Notes: a model not told the origin generated them from the sequence alone. DNA of 64,000 bases from Alphaproteobacteria bacterium (GCA_017308235.1 JAFKFL010000011.1:310001-374000); one strand, 5' to 3'. Shown: positions 34,851-44,561, numbered from the stretch's first letter. Made by a program: numbers and translations.

Positions 34851-36938
34851 ATGATCTCTCTTGCCTTCGACATTGGCGGCACCTTTACCGACTTCGTCTT
34901 GTTCGACCGGAGGGCCGATAGGACTTGGTTCCTCAAAGTGCCGAGCACACCCAAGGCACCTGAAAAGGCAGTGCTGGCAGGTATTGACGAGATCCTACGC
35001 AAGGCCGACATCGAATTGGCGGCTGTAGACATGGTGATGCATGCGACGACAGTGGCCACCAACGCCATTATCGAACGCAAGGGCGCCAACGTCGGGCTGG
35101 TGACGACAGAAGGCTTTCGCGACATCCTCATCATCGGTCGGCAGAAGCGCTACGAAACCTACGACCTTTACATCGACAAGCCAGCGCCGCTTCTAAAACG
35201 CCGTCACATCCACGAAGTACGTGAGCGCGTGGCGTACGATGGTACCGTTCTCAAGCCTCTCGATCCGGCTTCGGTGGAAACAGCGATCGATGCACTTTGT
35301 AAGTCGGCCCACGAGACGGTGGCCGTATCACTATTGCACGCTTATGCAAATCCGTCGCACGAGCATGAGATTCGCAGCCGAATCCTACAGAGGGCACCGC
35401 ATATTGCCGTGTCCATTTCCTCTGAAGTCTCGCCGAAATTTCGGGAGTATGAGCGGACAAACACCACAGTCGCCAACGCTTACATCAAACCGTTGGTGGA
35501 TCGCTATGTCGCGCTGCTGCAGAGCGCTTTGTCGGATCGAGGCTACCGCCACGATCTCTTTATCATGCAATCGTCGGGTGGGTTGGTGGCCCCTGATCTC
35601 GCCCGAGAGTATCCAATCCGGATCGTCGAGTCCGGCCCTGCTGCGGGCGTGCTGATGTGTGCAGATGTGGGGCGCCAGGAAGGATTCAACCAAGTCATCA
35701 CCTTCGACATGGGCGGCACCACCGCCAAGTTGGGAGCAGTCGACGAGGGCAAGCCGGCGCTTGTGCCGAGCTTTGAGGTTGATCCGATCCGCTACAAGAA
35801 AGGCAGCGGCCTGCCGATCAATGCGCCTGCCCTTGAGTTGATCGAAATTGGTGCAGGTGGCGGCAGCGTGGCGCGCGTGGAGCAAGGCATGATCGCAGTT
35901 GGTCCAGAAAGCGCTGGATCTGAGCCTGGGCCCGCTTGCTACGGCCGTGGCGGCAAGCGCGCGACCGTGACCGACGCGAATTTGGTGCTGGGCTATATCG
36001 ATCCGGGCTACTTCAACGGCGGCGCGATCAAGCTCGATCGGGCGGCCGCCGAAGCGGCCATAATCGAAGACCTGGCTGGGCCACTGGAACTCGGCGTTGG
36101 TGAAGCCGCTTGGGGCGCTCATCTGATCGCAACCAAGAATATGGAGCATGCAATGCGACTGGTCTCGGTCGAACGCGGCCGTGATCCTCGCCGATGTGTG
36201 CTGGTCGCTTTCGGCGGTGCAGGGCCGTTACACGCGGCACGGCTTGCGCGCCTGATCGGCATTCCGACCGTTGTCGTGCCCCTGGGCGCGGGCGTCGGGT
36301 CGGCGGTCGGGCTGCTTCAGGCGGATCCGCGCATCGACGTGACGGTGACGCGCGTGCTGAGGCTCGACATGTCGACAGACGATGCGATCGCCGCGATCTA
36401 TGGCGGGCTCAAGATCCAGGCAGAGCAAGAACTGCGACATCTCAAGGCTGCGCATCAGGTTCGCTGGTCTCGCTACGCCTACATGCGCTACGCCGGCCAG
36501 GGCTTCGAGATTCAGGTCGATCTGCCGGACGGTGATATCTCAACTGGATATGCCGAGCTGGCGGTCGAAGCGTTTCATGAAAGCTATGCGCGCAAACATC
36601 GTTGGGCAGAACGCGGCGCGGCGGTGGAAGGCGTTGATTGGGTGTTGGTAGCGACGGTTCCTGCCGGCTCCCACGGCGGCCTGAGACTGGAGGGCGCGGT
36701 AAACGATAGTAACCAGGCACGTGCGCCCGTGCGCAAGGCATGGTTTCCGGAGAAGGGGGGCTTCACCGAAACCCGCGTCGTCGATCGACGTGCGCTCTCC
36801 GCGCTTGGTTCGTTGCGGGGGCCGGCTATCGTCGAAGATCCTGATTGTACAGTCGTCATCTTGCCCGGTGATACAGTGCATATCAGTTCGGCTGGCAATC
36901 TCAGGATCGATGTTTCCTTGGAGGAGCGGCATTCATGA
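34851..36938 (+). CDS. hyuA: Hydantoinase/oxoprolinase subunit A (HyuA), second copy
   Basis: A 695-residue protein opening ISLAFDIGGTFTDFVLFDR (phosphate motif at residues 7-14), with MHATTVATNAIIERKGANVG and the central FDMGGTTAKLGAV. Family role as for the first copy: an ATP-dependent cyclic-amide hydrolase or carboxylase-like subunit. ATG 34851 is used; a GTG lies 6 nt upstream. It overlaps hyuB by ATGA. It has its own regulator and no transporter genes next to it, unlike the first pair. Confidence 0.92.
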   Translation: MISLAFDIGGTFTDFVLFDRRADRTWFLKVPSTPKAPEKAVLAGIDEILRKADIELAAVDMVMHATTVATNAIIERKGANVGLVTTEGFRDILIIGRQKRYETYDLYIDKPAPLLKRRHIHEVRERVAYDGTVLKPLDPASVETAIDALCKSAHETVAVSLLHAYANPSHEHEIRSRILQRAPHIAVSISSEVSPKFREYERTNTTVANAYIKPLVDRYVALLQSALSDRGYRHDLFIMQSSGGLVAPDLAREYPIRIVESGPAAGVLMCADVGRQEGFNQVITFDMGGTTAKLGAVDEGKPALVPSFEVDPIRYKKGSGLPINAPALELIEIGAGGGSVARVEQGMIAVGPESAGSEPGPACYGRGGKRATVTDANLVLGYIDPGYFNGGAIKLDRAAAEAAIIEDLAGPLELGVGEAAWGAHLIATKNMEHAMRLVSVERGRDPRRCVLVAFGGAGPLHAARLARLIGIPTVVVPLGAGVGSAVGLLQADPRIDVTVTRVLRLDMSTDDAIAAIYGGLKIQAEQELRHLKAAHQVRWSRYAYMRYAGQGFEIQVDLPDGDISTGYAELAVEAFHESYARKHRWAERGAAVEGVDWVLVATVPAGSHGGLRLEGAVNDSNQARAPVRKAWFPEKGGFTETRVVDRRALSALGSLRGPAIVEDPDCTVVILPGDTVHISSAGNLRIDVSLEERHS

Positions 36939-38608
36939 GCACAGCGGACAAGATCGATCCGGTCACACTTACCGTGATCTGGAATGCTCTGATGTCGATT
37001 GCCGAGGAACTCGGCATCACCTTGCGCAACACGGCCTTCTCCGAAGGCGTTCGCGAAGGTGACGATTTCTCCACCGCGATCTTCGACCGAAATGCGTGCT
37101 TGGTCGCCCAGGGAAACTTTAGCCCGGGCCACCTCGGCTCCATGCCTGCCGTTGCCAAGCACGTTCTGGAGTATTTCCCACCCAAGGCTTTGCGGCCGGG
37201 CGATTCGATTCTGCTGAACGACTCCTTTCTTGGCTCGGGACACTTCCCGGACACTTTCCAGGTCATGCCTGTATTCGTCGACGACGAGATGATCGGTATG
37301 GTCGCGTGTTCGGCTCATCAAGTTGACATGGGCGGCGCCGCGCCTGGCTCGCAGCAGGTCCACGGCATCACCGAAGCCTTCCAGGAAGGCCTCCGGATTT
37401 TGCCGGTCCGCTTCGTGCGTGGAGGAGAAATTCAGGAGGATATCCTTCGCCTGGTGCTGGGCAATGTGCGCATGCCGGACAAGGTTCGCGGTGATCTGCT
37501 GGCCCAGCATACGGCCAACATGTCGGCCGCCACGCGACTAGAGAAACTTTTTCGGGACTATGGCACCGACATCATCGACCAGGCCTACAAGACCTTCCTC
37601 GATCGCTCCGAGCAGACCATGCGGACGGCGCTCGCCAAGGTGCCCGCGGGCAAATACTCGTTCGAGGATTATCTTGACGACTACGGACCGAGTACCGACC
37701 CGGTCAAGATCGCGGTCGATGTCACGTTCGACGGCAAGGGAACGGTCGAGGTCGATTTCTCCCGTTCCTCTGACGCTGTACCGGCGGCAATCAACTCTTA
37801 CATCAACTATACGCGCGCCTACGCCATCTTCGCTATCAAGGTGTTCTGCGATGCCCTGCAGCCGCAGAACGAAGGCAACATGCGGCCGATCAAAGTGACC
37901 GCGCGCGAGGGATCTTTCTTCAATCCACGCTTTCCTGCGCCCTCTGGAGGTCGTGCGGCCGTCCAGATCCGCATCTTCGACGCCATCAACGGCGCCATCG
38001 CGCAGGCGCTACCGCATCGTGCCATGGGTGCCTTCTCTCATTGGTCGAACCCTAATATTGGCGGCATCGACGACCGCACGGGCCGACCGTTCGTCATGTA
38101 TGACGTTGGCCTTGCCGGTTATGGCGGCCGGGCTGGGCGCGACGGCGTTGAGGCCCTTAGCCCCGTGATGAACTGCTCCAACATCCCGGTCGAAGTCCAC
38201 GAGACAAACAATCCGGTGCTTGTCCATCGCCTTGAACTGCTGCCAGACACGGGCGGCGCCGGTCGCTGGCGTGGCGGCTGCGGCTTACGCAAGGATGTCG
38301 AGCTTCTGGCCGCGCGGGCGACCCTGTCGTTACTTGGCGATCGCCACCGCTTTGCGCCTTACGGGTTGAATGGTGGCGAAACTGGCACCAAGGCCGAATC
38401 GCTGCTCAATCCCGATCGTAATGCCATGGCGTTGGGCTCCAAGGAGATCCGTGAGATCTCCAGGGGCGATGTGGTGAGCTTGCGGCTTTCCGGCGCCGGC
38501 GGTTACGGGCCACCGTCGGAACGCGACCGCGCTGCCATCGCTGAAGACATCGTGGATGGTTACGTCACACTCGCTTTTGCAGCCGCCAAGTACGGTTACC
38601 GGGCCTGA
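36935..38608 (+). CDS. hyuB: Hydantoinase/oxoprolinase subunit B (HyuB), second copy
   Basis: A 557-residue HyuB. It differs from the canonical signature: the NDPYxGGTHLPD segment is LLNDSFLGSGHFPDTFQV here, with GHFPD kept. HQVDMGGAAPGSQ follows, and GAGGYGPPSERD lies near the end. The start is coupled to hyuA. The changed signature suggests a substrate different from that of the first pair. 38609-38828 downstream holds no gene. Confidence 0.92.
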   Translation: MSTADKIDPVTLTVIWNALMSIAEELGITLRNTAFSEGVREGDDFSTAIFDRNACLVAQGNFSPGHLGSMPAVAKHVLEYFPPKALRPGDSILLNDSFLGSGHFPDTFQVMPVFVDDEMIGMVACSAHQVDMGGAAPGSQQVHGITEAFQEGLRILPVRFVRGGEIQEDILRLVLGNVRMPDKVRGDLLAQHTANMSAATRLEKLFRDYGTDIIDQAYKTFLDRSEQTMRTALAKVPAGKYSFEDYLDDYGPSTDPVKIAVDVTFDGKGTVEVDFSRSSDAVPAAINSYINYTRAYAIFAIKVFCDALQPQNEGNMRPIKVTAREGSFFNPRFPAPSGGRAAVQIRIFDAINGAIAQALPHRAMGAFSHWSNPNIGGIDDRTGRPFVMYDVGLAGYGGRAGRDGVEALSPVMNCSNIPVEVHETNNPVLVHRLELLPDTGGAGRWRGGCGLRKDVELLAARATLSLLGDRHRFAPYGLNGGETGTKAESLLNPDRNAMALGSKEIREISRGDVVSLRLSGAGGYGPPSERDRAAIAEDIVDGYVTLAFAAAKYGYRA

Positions 38609-38828
38609 GTATTCGCGATCGTCAACGCAGGGACTGTTTCATAACGTTGATGCACACCCGCTCGGGCAGGATGTCGGCGAGAGCTTCGTTCTGCGCTGCG
38701 ACGTGCATTCCATCGCTTCGATCAATTTCGGCAGCGGCTAAGAGGCCTGCGTATTGTTCGCTTTGGTAGGCTGAGGACAGTCGTGGATATACACTATCGA
38801 CGGAACCCAACTGACTTTAGGAGTCTTC

Positions 38829-40448
38829 ATGCCTCGCATGACTGGCGGCGACGCCGTCGTCGATTCCCTGCTGCGGCACGGCATCGACACGATTTTCGGC
38901 CTGCCGGGAGTGCAGATGTACGGCCTGTTCGATGCCTTCGCCCGCAACGCCAATCGGCTGCAAGTCATCAATGCGCGGCACGAGCAGACCACCGCCTACA
39001 TGGCGCTGGGCTACGCCAAGTCGACCGGCAAGCCGTCGGCCTACACCGTCGTGCCGGGGCCAGGCGTGATGAACACCATGGGCGCGCTCACCACCGCCTG
39101 GGCTATGAACGCGCCGGTGATGTGCATCACAGGCCAGGTGCCGAGTGCCATGATCGGCCGCACGCGCGGGCAGCTGCACGAGATGCCTGACCAGCTCGCC
39201 ACGTTGAAGACCCTGCTGAAGTTTGCCGAGCGCATCGAGCATCCGACCGAGGCGCCGCAGGTGATGGCGCGTGCCTTCCAGGCGATGGTGTCGGGCCGCC
39301 CTGGCCCGGTCGCGGTCGAGATGCCGATGGATATGTTCCCGGCCAGCGCCGACGTGACGCCGGTCGAGCCGCTTTCCAAGCACGTCCCTCCCGTGCCCGA
39401 CCCCGACCGCATCGCCGCGCTTGCCAAGCTGGTTGATGGGGCGAAGGCGCCCATGATCGTGGTCGGTAGCGGGGCGCTCGACGCCGGGCCCGAGGTGCTG
39501 GCGCTGGCCGAGAAGATCGGCGCGCCTGTCGTGGCCTTTCGGACTGGCAAGGGCATCGTCGATTCGCGGCATCCGCTGTCGCTCACGACGGTCGCGGGCT
39601 TCAAGCTGTGGGAAAGTACCGACCTCTTGATCGGCATCGGTTCGCGTCTCGAAATCCCGCTCGCCCGCTGGGCGCCGGCGCCGGCCGGTGTGAAGGTCGG
39701 CCGCATCGATATCGATCCAGCGGAGCATCGCCGTCTTGCCGTCGACGTGCCGATCGTGGCTGATGCCGCTGACGGCGCACGGGCGCTCGCCGCGGCGGTG
39801 AAGACGAAGGACGATCCGGCGCGCCGTGAGGCGATCGCCGCGGCCAAGGTGGCGGCACTGGCGCAGGTTAGCAAGGCGCAGCCGCAATACGGCTACCTTG
39901 AAGTCATCCGCGCGGCGCTGCCGGACGACGGCATCGTGGTCGATGAGCTGACGCAGGTCGCCTACATCGGCTGGTATGGCTATCCGGTGCACAAGCCGCG
40001 GACGTTCATCTCGTCCGGCTTCTCCGGCACGCTGGGCTACGGCTTCCCAACGGCGCTCGGCGTGAAGGTCGGAAACCCCGATAAGCCTGTAGTGGCGATC
40101 AGTGGCGACGGTGGCTTCCTGTTCGGTGGCTCGGACCTCGCGACGGCGGTGCAGTTCGGCATCAATCTGGTCACCGTGGTGGTGAACAACGCCTCCTACG
40201 GCAACGTGCTGCGCGACCAGCAGCGGCTCTACGAGGGCCGCCATGCCGGGGCGGTGCTGACGAATCCCGACTTTGTGGCTTATGCGAAAGCGTTCGGCGT
40301 CGCGGCCTGGCGCGTCGAGAATGCCGACGGCCTGCGCGACGCCCTGCGCGAGGCGTTGGCTGTCAATGCGCCGGCGTTGATCGAGGTAGTGTCCGACATC
40401 ACGAAGGACTATCCGCCCTTCGAGTTCCATCAGCCCAAGAGAAGCTAG
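38829..40448 (+). CDS. Thiamine-pyrophosphate enzyme (acetolactate synthase / decarboxylase type)
   Basis: A 539-residue TPP enzyme. The N-terminal domain carries the catalytic glutamate in NARHEQTTAYMALGYA, a central Rossmann domain follows, and the C-terminal ThDP motif runs from GDGGFLFGGSDL to VVNNASYG. It decarboxylates or ligates 2-oxo acids. The residues that mark true acetolactate synthases cannot be assigned safely. It is followed by a CoA-transferase gene 85 bp downstream. That pairing recalls oxalate degradation (oxalyl-CoA decarboxylase plus formyl-CoA transferase), but this protein looks closer to general ALS-like enzymes. Confidence 0.9.
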   Translation: MPRMTGGDAVVDSLLRHGIDTIFGLPGVQMYGLFDAFARNANRLQVINARHEQTTAYMALGYAKSTGKPSAYTVVPGPGVMNTMGALTTAWAMNAPVMCITGQVPSAMIGRTRGQLHEMPDQLATLKTLLKFAERIEHPTEAPQVMARAFQAMVSGRPGPVAVEMPMDMFPASADVTPVEPLSKHVPPVPDPDRIAALAKLVDGAKAPMIVVGSGALDAGPEVLALAEKIGAPVVAFRTGKGIVDSRHPLSLTTVAGFKLWESTDLLIGIGSRLEIPLARWAPAPAGVKVGRIDIDPAEHRRLAVDVPIVADAADGARALAAAVKTKDDPARREAIAAAKVAALAQVSKAQPQYGYLEVIRAALPDDGIVVDELTQVAYIGWYGYPVHKPRTFISSGFSGTLGYGFPTALGVKVGNPDKPVVAISGDGGFLFGGSDLATAVQFGINLVTVVVNNASYGNVLRDQQRLYEGRHAGAVLTNPDFVAYAKAFGVAAWRVENADGLRDALREALAVNAPALIEVVSDITKDYPPFEFHQPKRS

Positions 40449-40533
40449 CCGCTCAACCCATCCGTTCCAGGCACCGGCCGACGATCAATGATGCGCACCT
40501 TCATAGGTCTTCCCCGGATGCTATAAGGGGCGA

Positions 40534-41742
40534 ATGTCCAAAGGTCCCCTTCAAGGCATCAAGGTCGTCTCCTGCTCCACGGCGCAGGCCGGAACCGTTC
40601 CCTACATGCTCATGGCCGATCTTGGCGCCGACGTGATCAAGATCGAGACGCCGAAGGGCGGCGATCCCTCACGCCGCATGACTGTCCTGCCCGGCAAGGG
40701 CAGCACCTTCTTCGAGACCAACAATCGCGGCGTGAAGAGTGTTACTCTTAACCTCAAGGACTCCGAGGGGCGCGCGATCCTGCACAAGCTGGTCGCCGAG
40801 GCCGACATTTTCGGCCAGAACTTCCGCCCTGGCGCCGCCGAGAAGAACGGCTTCAGCTGGGAGGAGCTGCGCAAGATCAATCCCAAACTCGTTTACGTGT
40901 CGATCTCCGGTTACGGTACCAGGGGGCCTAATGGCCACTTGCCCGGTACCGATTCGATGGCACAGGCGCTGGGCGGCATCGCCGAGGCTTATTCCGTGCC
41001 CGGCCAGAAGATGCGCACCGGCATCGCCTCGGTGGCCGACGAATCGACCGCCATGTTGGCGTTCGGCGGCGCGCTTGCGGCACTGCATCATGCGCGCACC
41101 ACCGGCGTCGGCCAGAAGATCGAGCTGTCACTGCTGGGTTCCCTGGTGCGGCTGATGGGCTGGACCTTCACCACCACGATGTGGCGCAACCAGAATCCGG
41201 TAACCGGCCAGGCACGCATCACCGGCACCGCCGAGCGGCCGGGCATCAGCGCGTCGTTCAATGATCGCGACGGCAAGCCGCTGGTCTTCCAGCTCACCGG
41301 GCCGGAAGACTGGCATGACGCCATGACGTCGCTCGGCTTCCTGGAGCGGGTGAAGGAGGCCGGCTTCGAGAATCTCGGCGTGATCATCGACAACGATGCC
41401 AAGCGGATCGAATTGCTGGCGTTGCTCGACGAACTGTTCGCGACGGGTACGCGTGCGGACTGGGTGGGCAAGCTTCGCGGCGCCGACATCGTCTCGGCAC
41501 CGATCAACACCCTGCTCGAGGCGTCGAACGATCCCGACGTGATCGCCAACGGCCATGTCACCCATGTCGATCATCCCAAGCACGGGAAGCTCAAAGTGCA
41601 TGGCACGCCGTGGCGGTTCTCCAAGACACCCGCCAGGCCCGGCATCGCGCCCGAACTCGGTGAGCACAATGAGTCGGTGTTGGGCGGGCTGGGCTACGAC
41701 GCCGCCGCGATCGCCGAGCTGAAGAAGCGCGGCGTCATCTGA
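40534..41742 (+). CDS. Family III CoA-transferase (CaiB/BaiF)
   Basis: A 402-residue protein with the class III fold. The N-terminal Rossmann part starts IKVVSCSTAQAGTVPYMLMA and contains DVIKIETPKGGDPSR. The catalytic aspartate is in LPGTDSMAQALGG, and the C-terminal end closes with the usual PELGEHNESVLGGLG. It moves CoA between carboxylic acids without ATP. It probably works with the TPP enzyme gene upstream, both on the plus strand. Confidence 0.93.
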   Translation: MSKGPLQGIKVVSCSTAQAGTVPYMLMADLGADVIKIETPKGGDPSRRMTVLPGKGSTFFETNNRGVKSVTLNLKDSEGRAILHKLVAEADIFGQNFRPGAAEKNGFSWEELRKINPKLVYVSISGYGTRGPNGHLPGTDSMAQALGGIAEAYSVPGQKMRTGIASVADESTAMLAFGGALAALHHARTTGVGQKIELSLLGSLVRLMGWTFTTTMWRNQNPVTGQARITGTAERPGISASFNDRDGKPLVFQLTGPEDWHDAMTSLGFLERVKEAGFENLGVIIDNDAKRIELLALLDELFATGTRADWVGKLRGADIVSAPINTLLEASNDPDVIANGHVTHVDHPKHGKLKVHGTPWRFSKTPARPGIAPELGEHNESVLGGLGYDAAAIAELKKRGVI

Positions 41743-41757
41743 TCTGATTCATCGAGC

Positions 41758-43275
41758 TTACTTGATCTTGAGATCCATCACCCGTACCAGCCCGTCGGGC
41801 ATCTGCTTGTAACCCTCGACCTTGTCAGTGAGGGCGATCAGCACCTGCGGGTGCCAGAGATAGAGGAAGCCGCCGTCGATGCCGGGCAGGGTCTTGGCGG
41901 CGATCTTTTCGTATGCCGCCTTGCGGCTGGGTTGGTCGCTGACGCGTCGCGCTTCCTGATGCAGCGCGTCGACGTCGGGATCGCAGTAGTGGCTGTAGTT
42001 CAACGGCGCCTTGCAGGCCTGGATGATGTAGCTGTTGCCGTCGGGATCGGCGCGGCCACTCCAGGCAAACAGGTAGAGCTGGAAGTCGCCGTCCTCAGCC
42101 GCCTTGATCGAGGTCGCGAACTCAGTGACACGGATCTTGAGATCGAAACCCGCTTCGGCCGCCATCGCTTGCACTGTCTCGGCGACGGCGCGGTTCTCGG
42201 GGCCGTTCACCACCAGGAAGTCGAGCTGTATCGGCGTGGTGACGCCCGCCTCCTTGAGCAGTGCCTTGGCTTTGTTGACGTCGCGCTTGGGGATCGGGAA
42301 CTTCGACTGGTAGTATGGGTTCTGCGAGCTGACCCACTGGTTGCCCGGCACGAATTCGCCATTGAACACCACCTGGTTCAGTGCCTCGCGGTCGATTGCG
42401 AGCTCGAACGCCTCGCGCACCTTGTGGTTCTTCGCCAGCGGGTTGTTGGCCTTGGTACCATTGTCGAGGTTGAGTTGCAGGCCGGCATAGCCCAGCGATA
42501 CAGCCTTCGCGAGCCTGAGCTTCTTGTCGTCGCGCACCGTCTTGATGTCGGTTGCCAGGACGCGCTCGATCAGATCGAGGCCCCCCGCGCGCAGGTTGGC
42601 CAGCCGCACCGTGCCGTCGACGACCGGCAGGTAGGTGATCTTGTCGATGAATACGTGATCCTTCTTCCAGTAGTCAGCGAACTTCTCGACCACGATGCGG
42701 TCCTGCTGTACGCGCTCGACGAACTTGTACGGCCCGGCGCACACCGGATGCAGGCCGAACTTGTCGCCCTCGGCCTCGGCCGCCTTGGGCGAGACCATCA
42801 TGCCGGCGCGGTCAGTGAGCTGGGCCAGCAGCGGCGAGTAAGGCTGCTTGAGGTTGAGCTTGATGGTCATCGGATCGACCACTTCGACCGAATCGACCAC
42901 GCCGATGTCGGGCTTCCGGTAGGAGCCCTTCATGTTGAGGTGGCGGTCGAGGCTATACTTGGCGGCAGTGGCGTCGAACGGCTCGCCGTCGTGAAACTTC
43001 ACGCCGGGACGCAGCTTAATGGTGACCGTCTTGCCGTCAGCCGATTCTTCATGGCTGAGCGCCAGCTGCGGCACGATGTTTAAGTTCTCATCGATGTCGA
43101 ACAGCTTGTCGCACATCGAGGCGAAGACGATGCGCCCGACATAGGTGCGCGCCAGGCTGGGATCGAGCACGTCAGGGTCCTCGGCTAGGCCGATGCGCAG
43201 GTTGGTCTGGGCCATCGCGGCTGTTGCTGCCGAACAGAGCAGCATAGCCAGTGCAAGGCGCCGGAAAACAGTCAT
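41758..43275 (-). CDS. Periplasmic solute-binding protein, peptide/nickel type (SBP family 5), orphan
   Basis: A 505-residue exported protein. The signal peptide is RLALAMLLCSAATAAMAQ, and the mature part has LRPGVKFHDGEPFDATAAKY, the family 5 signature. It delivers peptides, opines or similar solutes to a DppBCDF-type ABC transporter. No permease or ATPase genes adjoin it. The dipeptide-type importer at 46-52 kb has its own binding protein, so this one either shares that transporter or serves genes elsewhere. ATG 43275 follows GGGGGA. It converges with the CoA-transferase gene and is divergent from an amidohydrolase gene. Confidence 0.92.
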   Translation of the reverse strand: MTVFRRLALAMLLCSAATAAMAQTNLRIGLAEDPDVLDPSLARTYVGRIVFASMCDKLFDIDENLNIVPQLALSHEESADGKTVTIKLRPGVKFHDGEPFDATAAKYSLDRHLNMKGSYRKPDIGVVDSVEVVDPMTIKLNLKQPYSPLLAQLTDRAGMMVSPKAAEAEGDKFGLHPVCAGPYKFVERVQQDRIVVEKFADYWKKDHVFIDKITYLPVVDGTVRLANLRAGGLDLIERVLATDIKTVRDDKKLRLAKAVSLGYAGLQLNLDNGTKANNPLAKNHKVREAFELAIDREALNQVVFNGEFVPGNQWVSSQNPYYQSKFPIPKRDVNKAKALLKEAGVTTPIQLDFLVVNGPENRAVAETVQAMAAEAGFDLKIRVTEFATSIKAAEDGDFQLYLFAWSGRADPDGNSYIIQACKAPLNYSHYCDPDVDALHQEARRVSDQPSRKAAYEKIAAKTLPGIDGGFLYLWHPQVLIALTDKVEGYKQMPDGLVRVMDLKIK

Positions 43276-43311
43276 GTCAAATCCCCCGAGTTGCCGCCAA
43301 TCAAAGCCTTT

Positions 43312-43454
43312 CCTCCCCTTGCAAAGCAAGGGGAGGTGCCCGCGTAATCGAGGGCAGAGCAGTCGGGAGCCGCGCTCTTGAGCCATCGCCTCAAGACTCT
43401 TCCGTCGGTACAAGGCGCCGACACCTCCCCTTCGCGGAATCCGCGAAGGGGAGG
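43312..43454. repeat. Intergenic repeat element made of two perfect palindromes
   Basis: An 11+3+11 perfect palindrome (CCTCCCCTTGC and its complement) lies at 43312-43336. A 15+1+15 perfect palindrome (CCTCCCCTTCGCGGA and its complement) lies at 43424-43454. Each begins CCTCCCCTT and ends AAGGGGAGG, so the whole 143-bp unit has matching ends. It lies between two divergent start codons and ends 27 bp before the amidohydrolase ATG. Transcripts entering that gene would therefore carry both hairpins. It resembles dispersed palindromic units of alphaproteobacteria. Confidence 0.7.
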
Positions 43455-43481
43455 GAGGCTGAAAGATCGAGGAGACATTCC

Positions 43482-44561
43482 ATGGCTGGCAACGACACCT
43501 CTCTCGGCGGCTTGTTTGGCGGCGCCAGCAAGCCCAGCCAGTTCGGCCGGATCTTCAAGCCCGATCCGGCATGGCATGCCAAGGCCGATCCCGAACCGAT
43601 CCTCGAGCCGGAGCTCGAGATCGTCGACACCCACCATCACCTTTGGGACATGCCGGGCTACCGCTACTTGCTCGACGAGCTGCTGACGGACTTGAACACA
43701 GGCCACAAGATCGTGGCCACGGTCTTCAATGAATGTCATGCCATGTACCGCGCCCGCGGGCCGGCGGAGATGAAGCCGGTCGGCGAAGTCGAGTTCTGCG
43801 CCGGCGTCGCGGCAATGAGCGACAGCGGCATCTATGGGCCGACCCGCGTCTGCGCCGGCGTCGTCGGCCATGCCGACCTCACCTTGGGCGATCGCGTGGC
43901 GACAGTGCTCGAAGCCGAGATCGCTGCGGGCGGCGGGCGGTTCAAGGGTATCCGCTATGGAGCGGCGTGGGATGATGATCCGATCATCGGCAACAGCCAT
44001 GTCGCCAAGGGGCCGGAGGTGCATCGCAGCCCCGCCTTCCGCGAAGGCCTGAAGCGGCTCATCGCGCTCGGCCTGTCGTTCGATGCCTGGATCTTCTTCC
44101 ACCAGGTACCCGAGGTGACGGAGCTCGCGCGGCTCTATCCCGACGCGAACATCGTGCTCTGCCACATGGGCGGTGTACTGGGCTATGGCCGATGGGCCGG
44201 AAAGGGGGACGAGATCTTCGCGCGCTGGAAGGCGGATATGACCGAGCTTGCCAAGTGCCCGAATGTATCAGTCAAGATCGGCGGGCTGATGATGCGGCTG
44301 GCGGCGATCGACTATCTCCATCTCGATAAGCCACCGACGTCGCAGCAGCTCGCCGACGCCTGGCGACCGTATGCCAGCACCTGCCTAGAGCTGTTCGGCG
44401 CAAGCCGCTGCATGGTCGAGAGCAATTTCCCGGTCGAGAAGATGGGTGTCGGCTATGCTGGCCTGTTCAATGCATTGAAGCGTATCGCCGCCGGCGCGTC
44501 GGCCGACGAGAAGAAGGCACTGTTCAGCGGCACCGCCAAGCGGTTGTATCGACTAGACTAG
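43482..44561 (+). CDS. Metal-dependent amidohydrolase 2 family protein (TIM-barrel lactonase/decarboxylase type)
   Basis: A 359-residue protein of the amidohydrolase-2 group. IVDTHHHLWDMPGYRYLLDE holds the first HxH metal site. Later ligand regions are WIFFHQVPEV, IVLCHMGGVLGYG and the C-terminal CMVESNFPVEK; the last of these is where a Asp normally sits in other members (here within ESNFP). Relatives are L-fuconolactonase, 2-pyrone-4,6-dicarboxylate hydrolase and aromatic decarboxylases. ATG 43482 has GGAGACATTCC upstream; the longer frame runs through the palindromes and is not used. Confidence 0.88.
   Translation: MAGNDTSLGGLFGGASKPSQFGRIFKPDPAWHAKADPEPILEPELEIVDTHHHLWDMPGYRYLLDELLTDLNTGHKIVATVFNECHAMYRARGPAEMKPVGEVEFCAGVAAMSDSGIYGPTRVCAGVVGHADLTLGDRVATVLEAEIAAGGGRFKGIRYGAAWDDDPIIGNSHVAKGPEVHRSPAFREGLKRLIALGLSFDAWIFFHQVPEVTELARLYPDANIVLCHMGGVLGYGRWAGKGDEIFARWKADMTELAKCPNVSVKIGGLMMRLAAIDYLHLDKPPTSQQLADAWRPYASTCLELFGASRCMVESNFPVEKMGVGYAGLFNALKRIAAGASADEKKALFSGTAKRLYRLD

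Noticed and set aside
21634..38608. Recent tandem duplication of hyuAB
   Set aside because: The two pairs differ in signatures, neighbours and regulators, so duplication within the island is unlikely.
38817..40430. Very long minus-strand frame opposite the TPP enzyme gene
   Set aside because: Its product is rich in Arg and His without any domain, the usual shadow of a GC-rich gene. The plus-strand frame has all TPP motifs.
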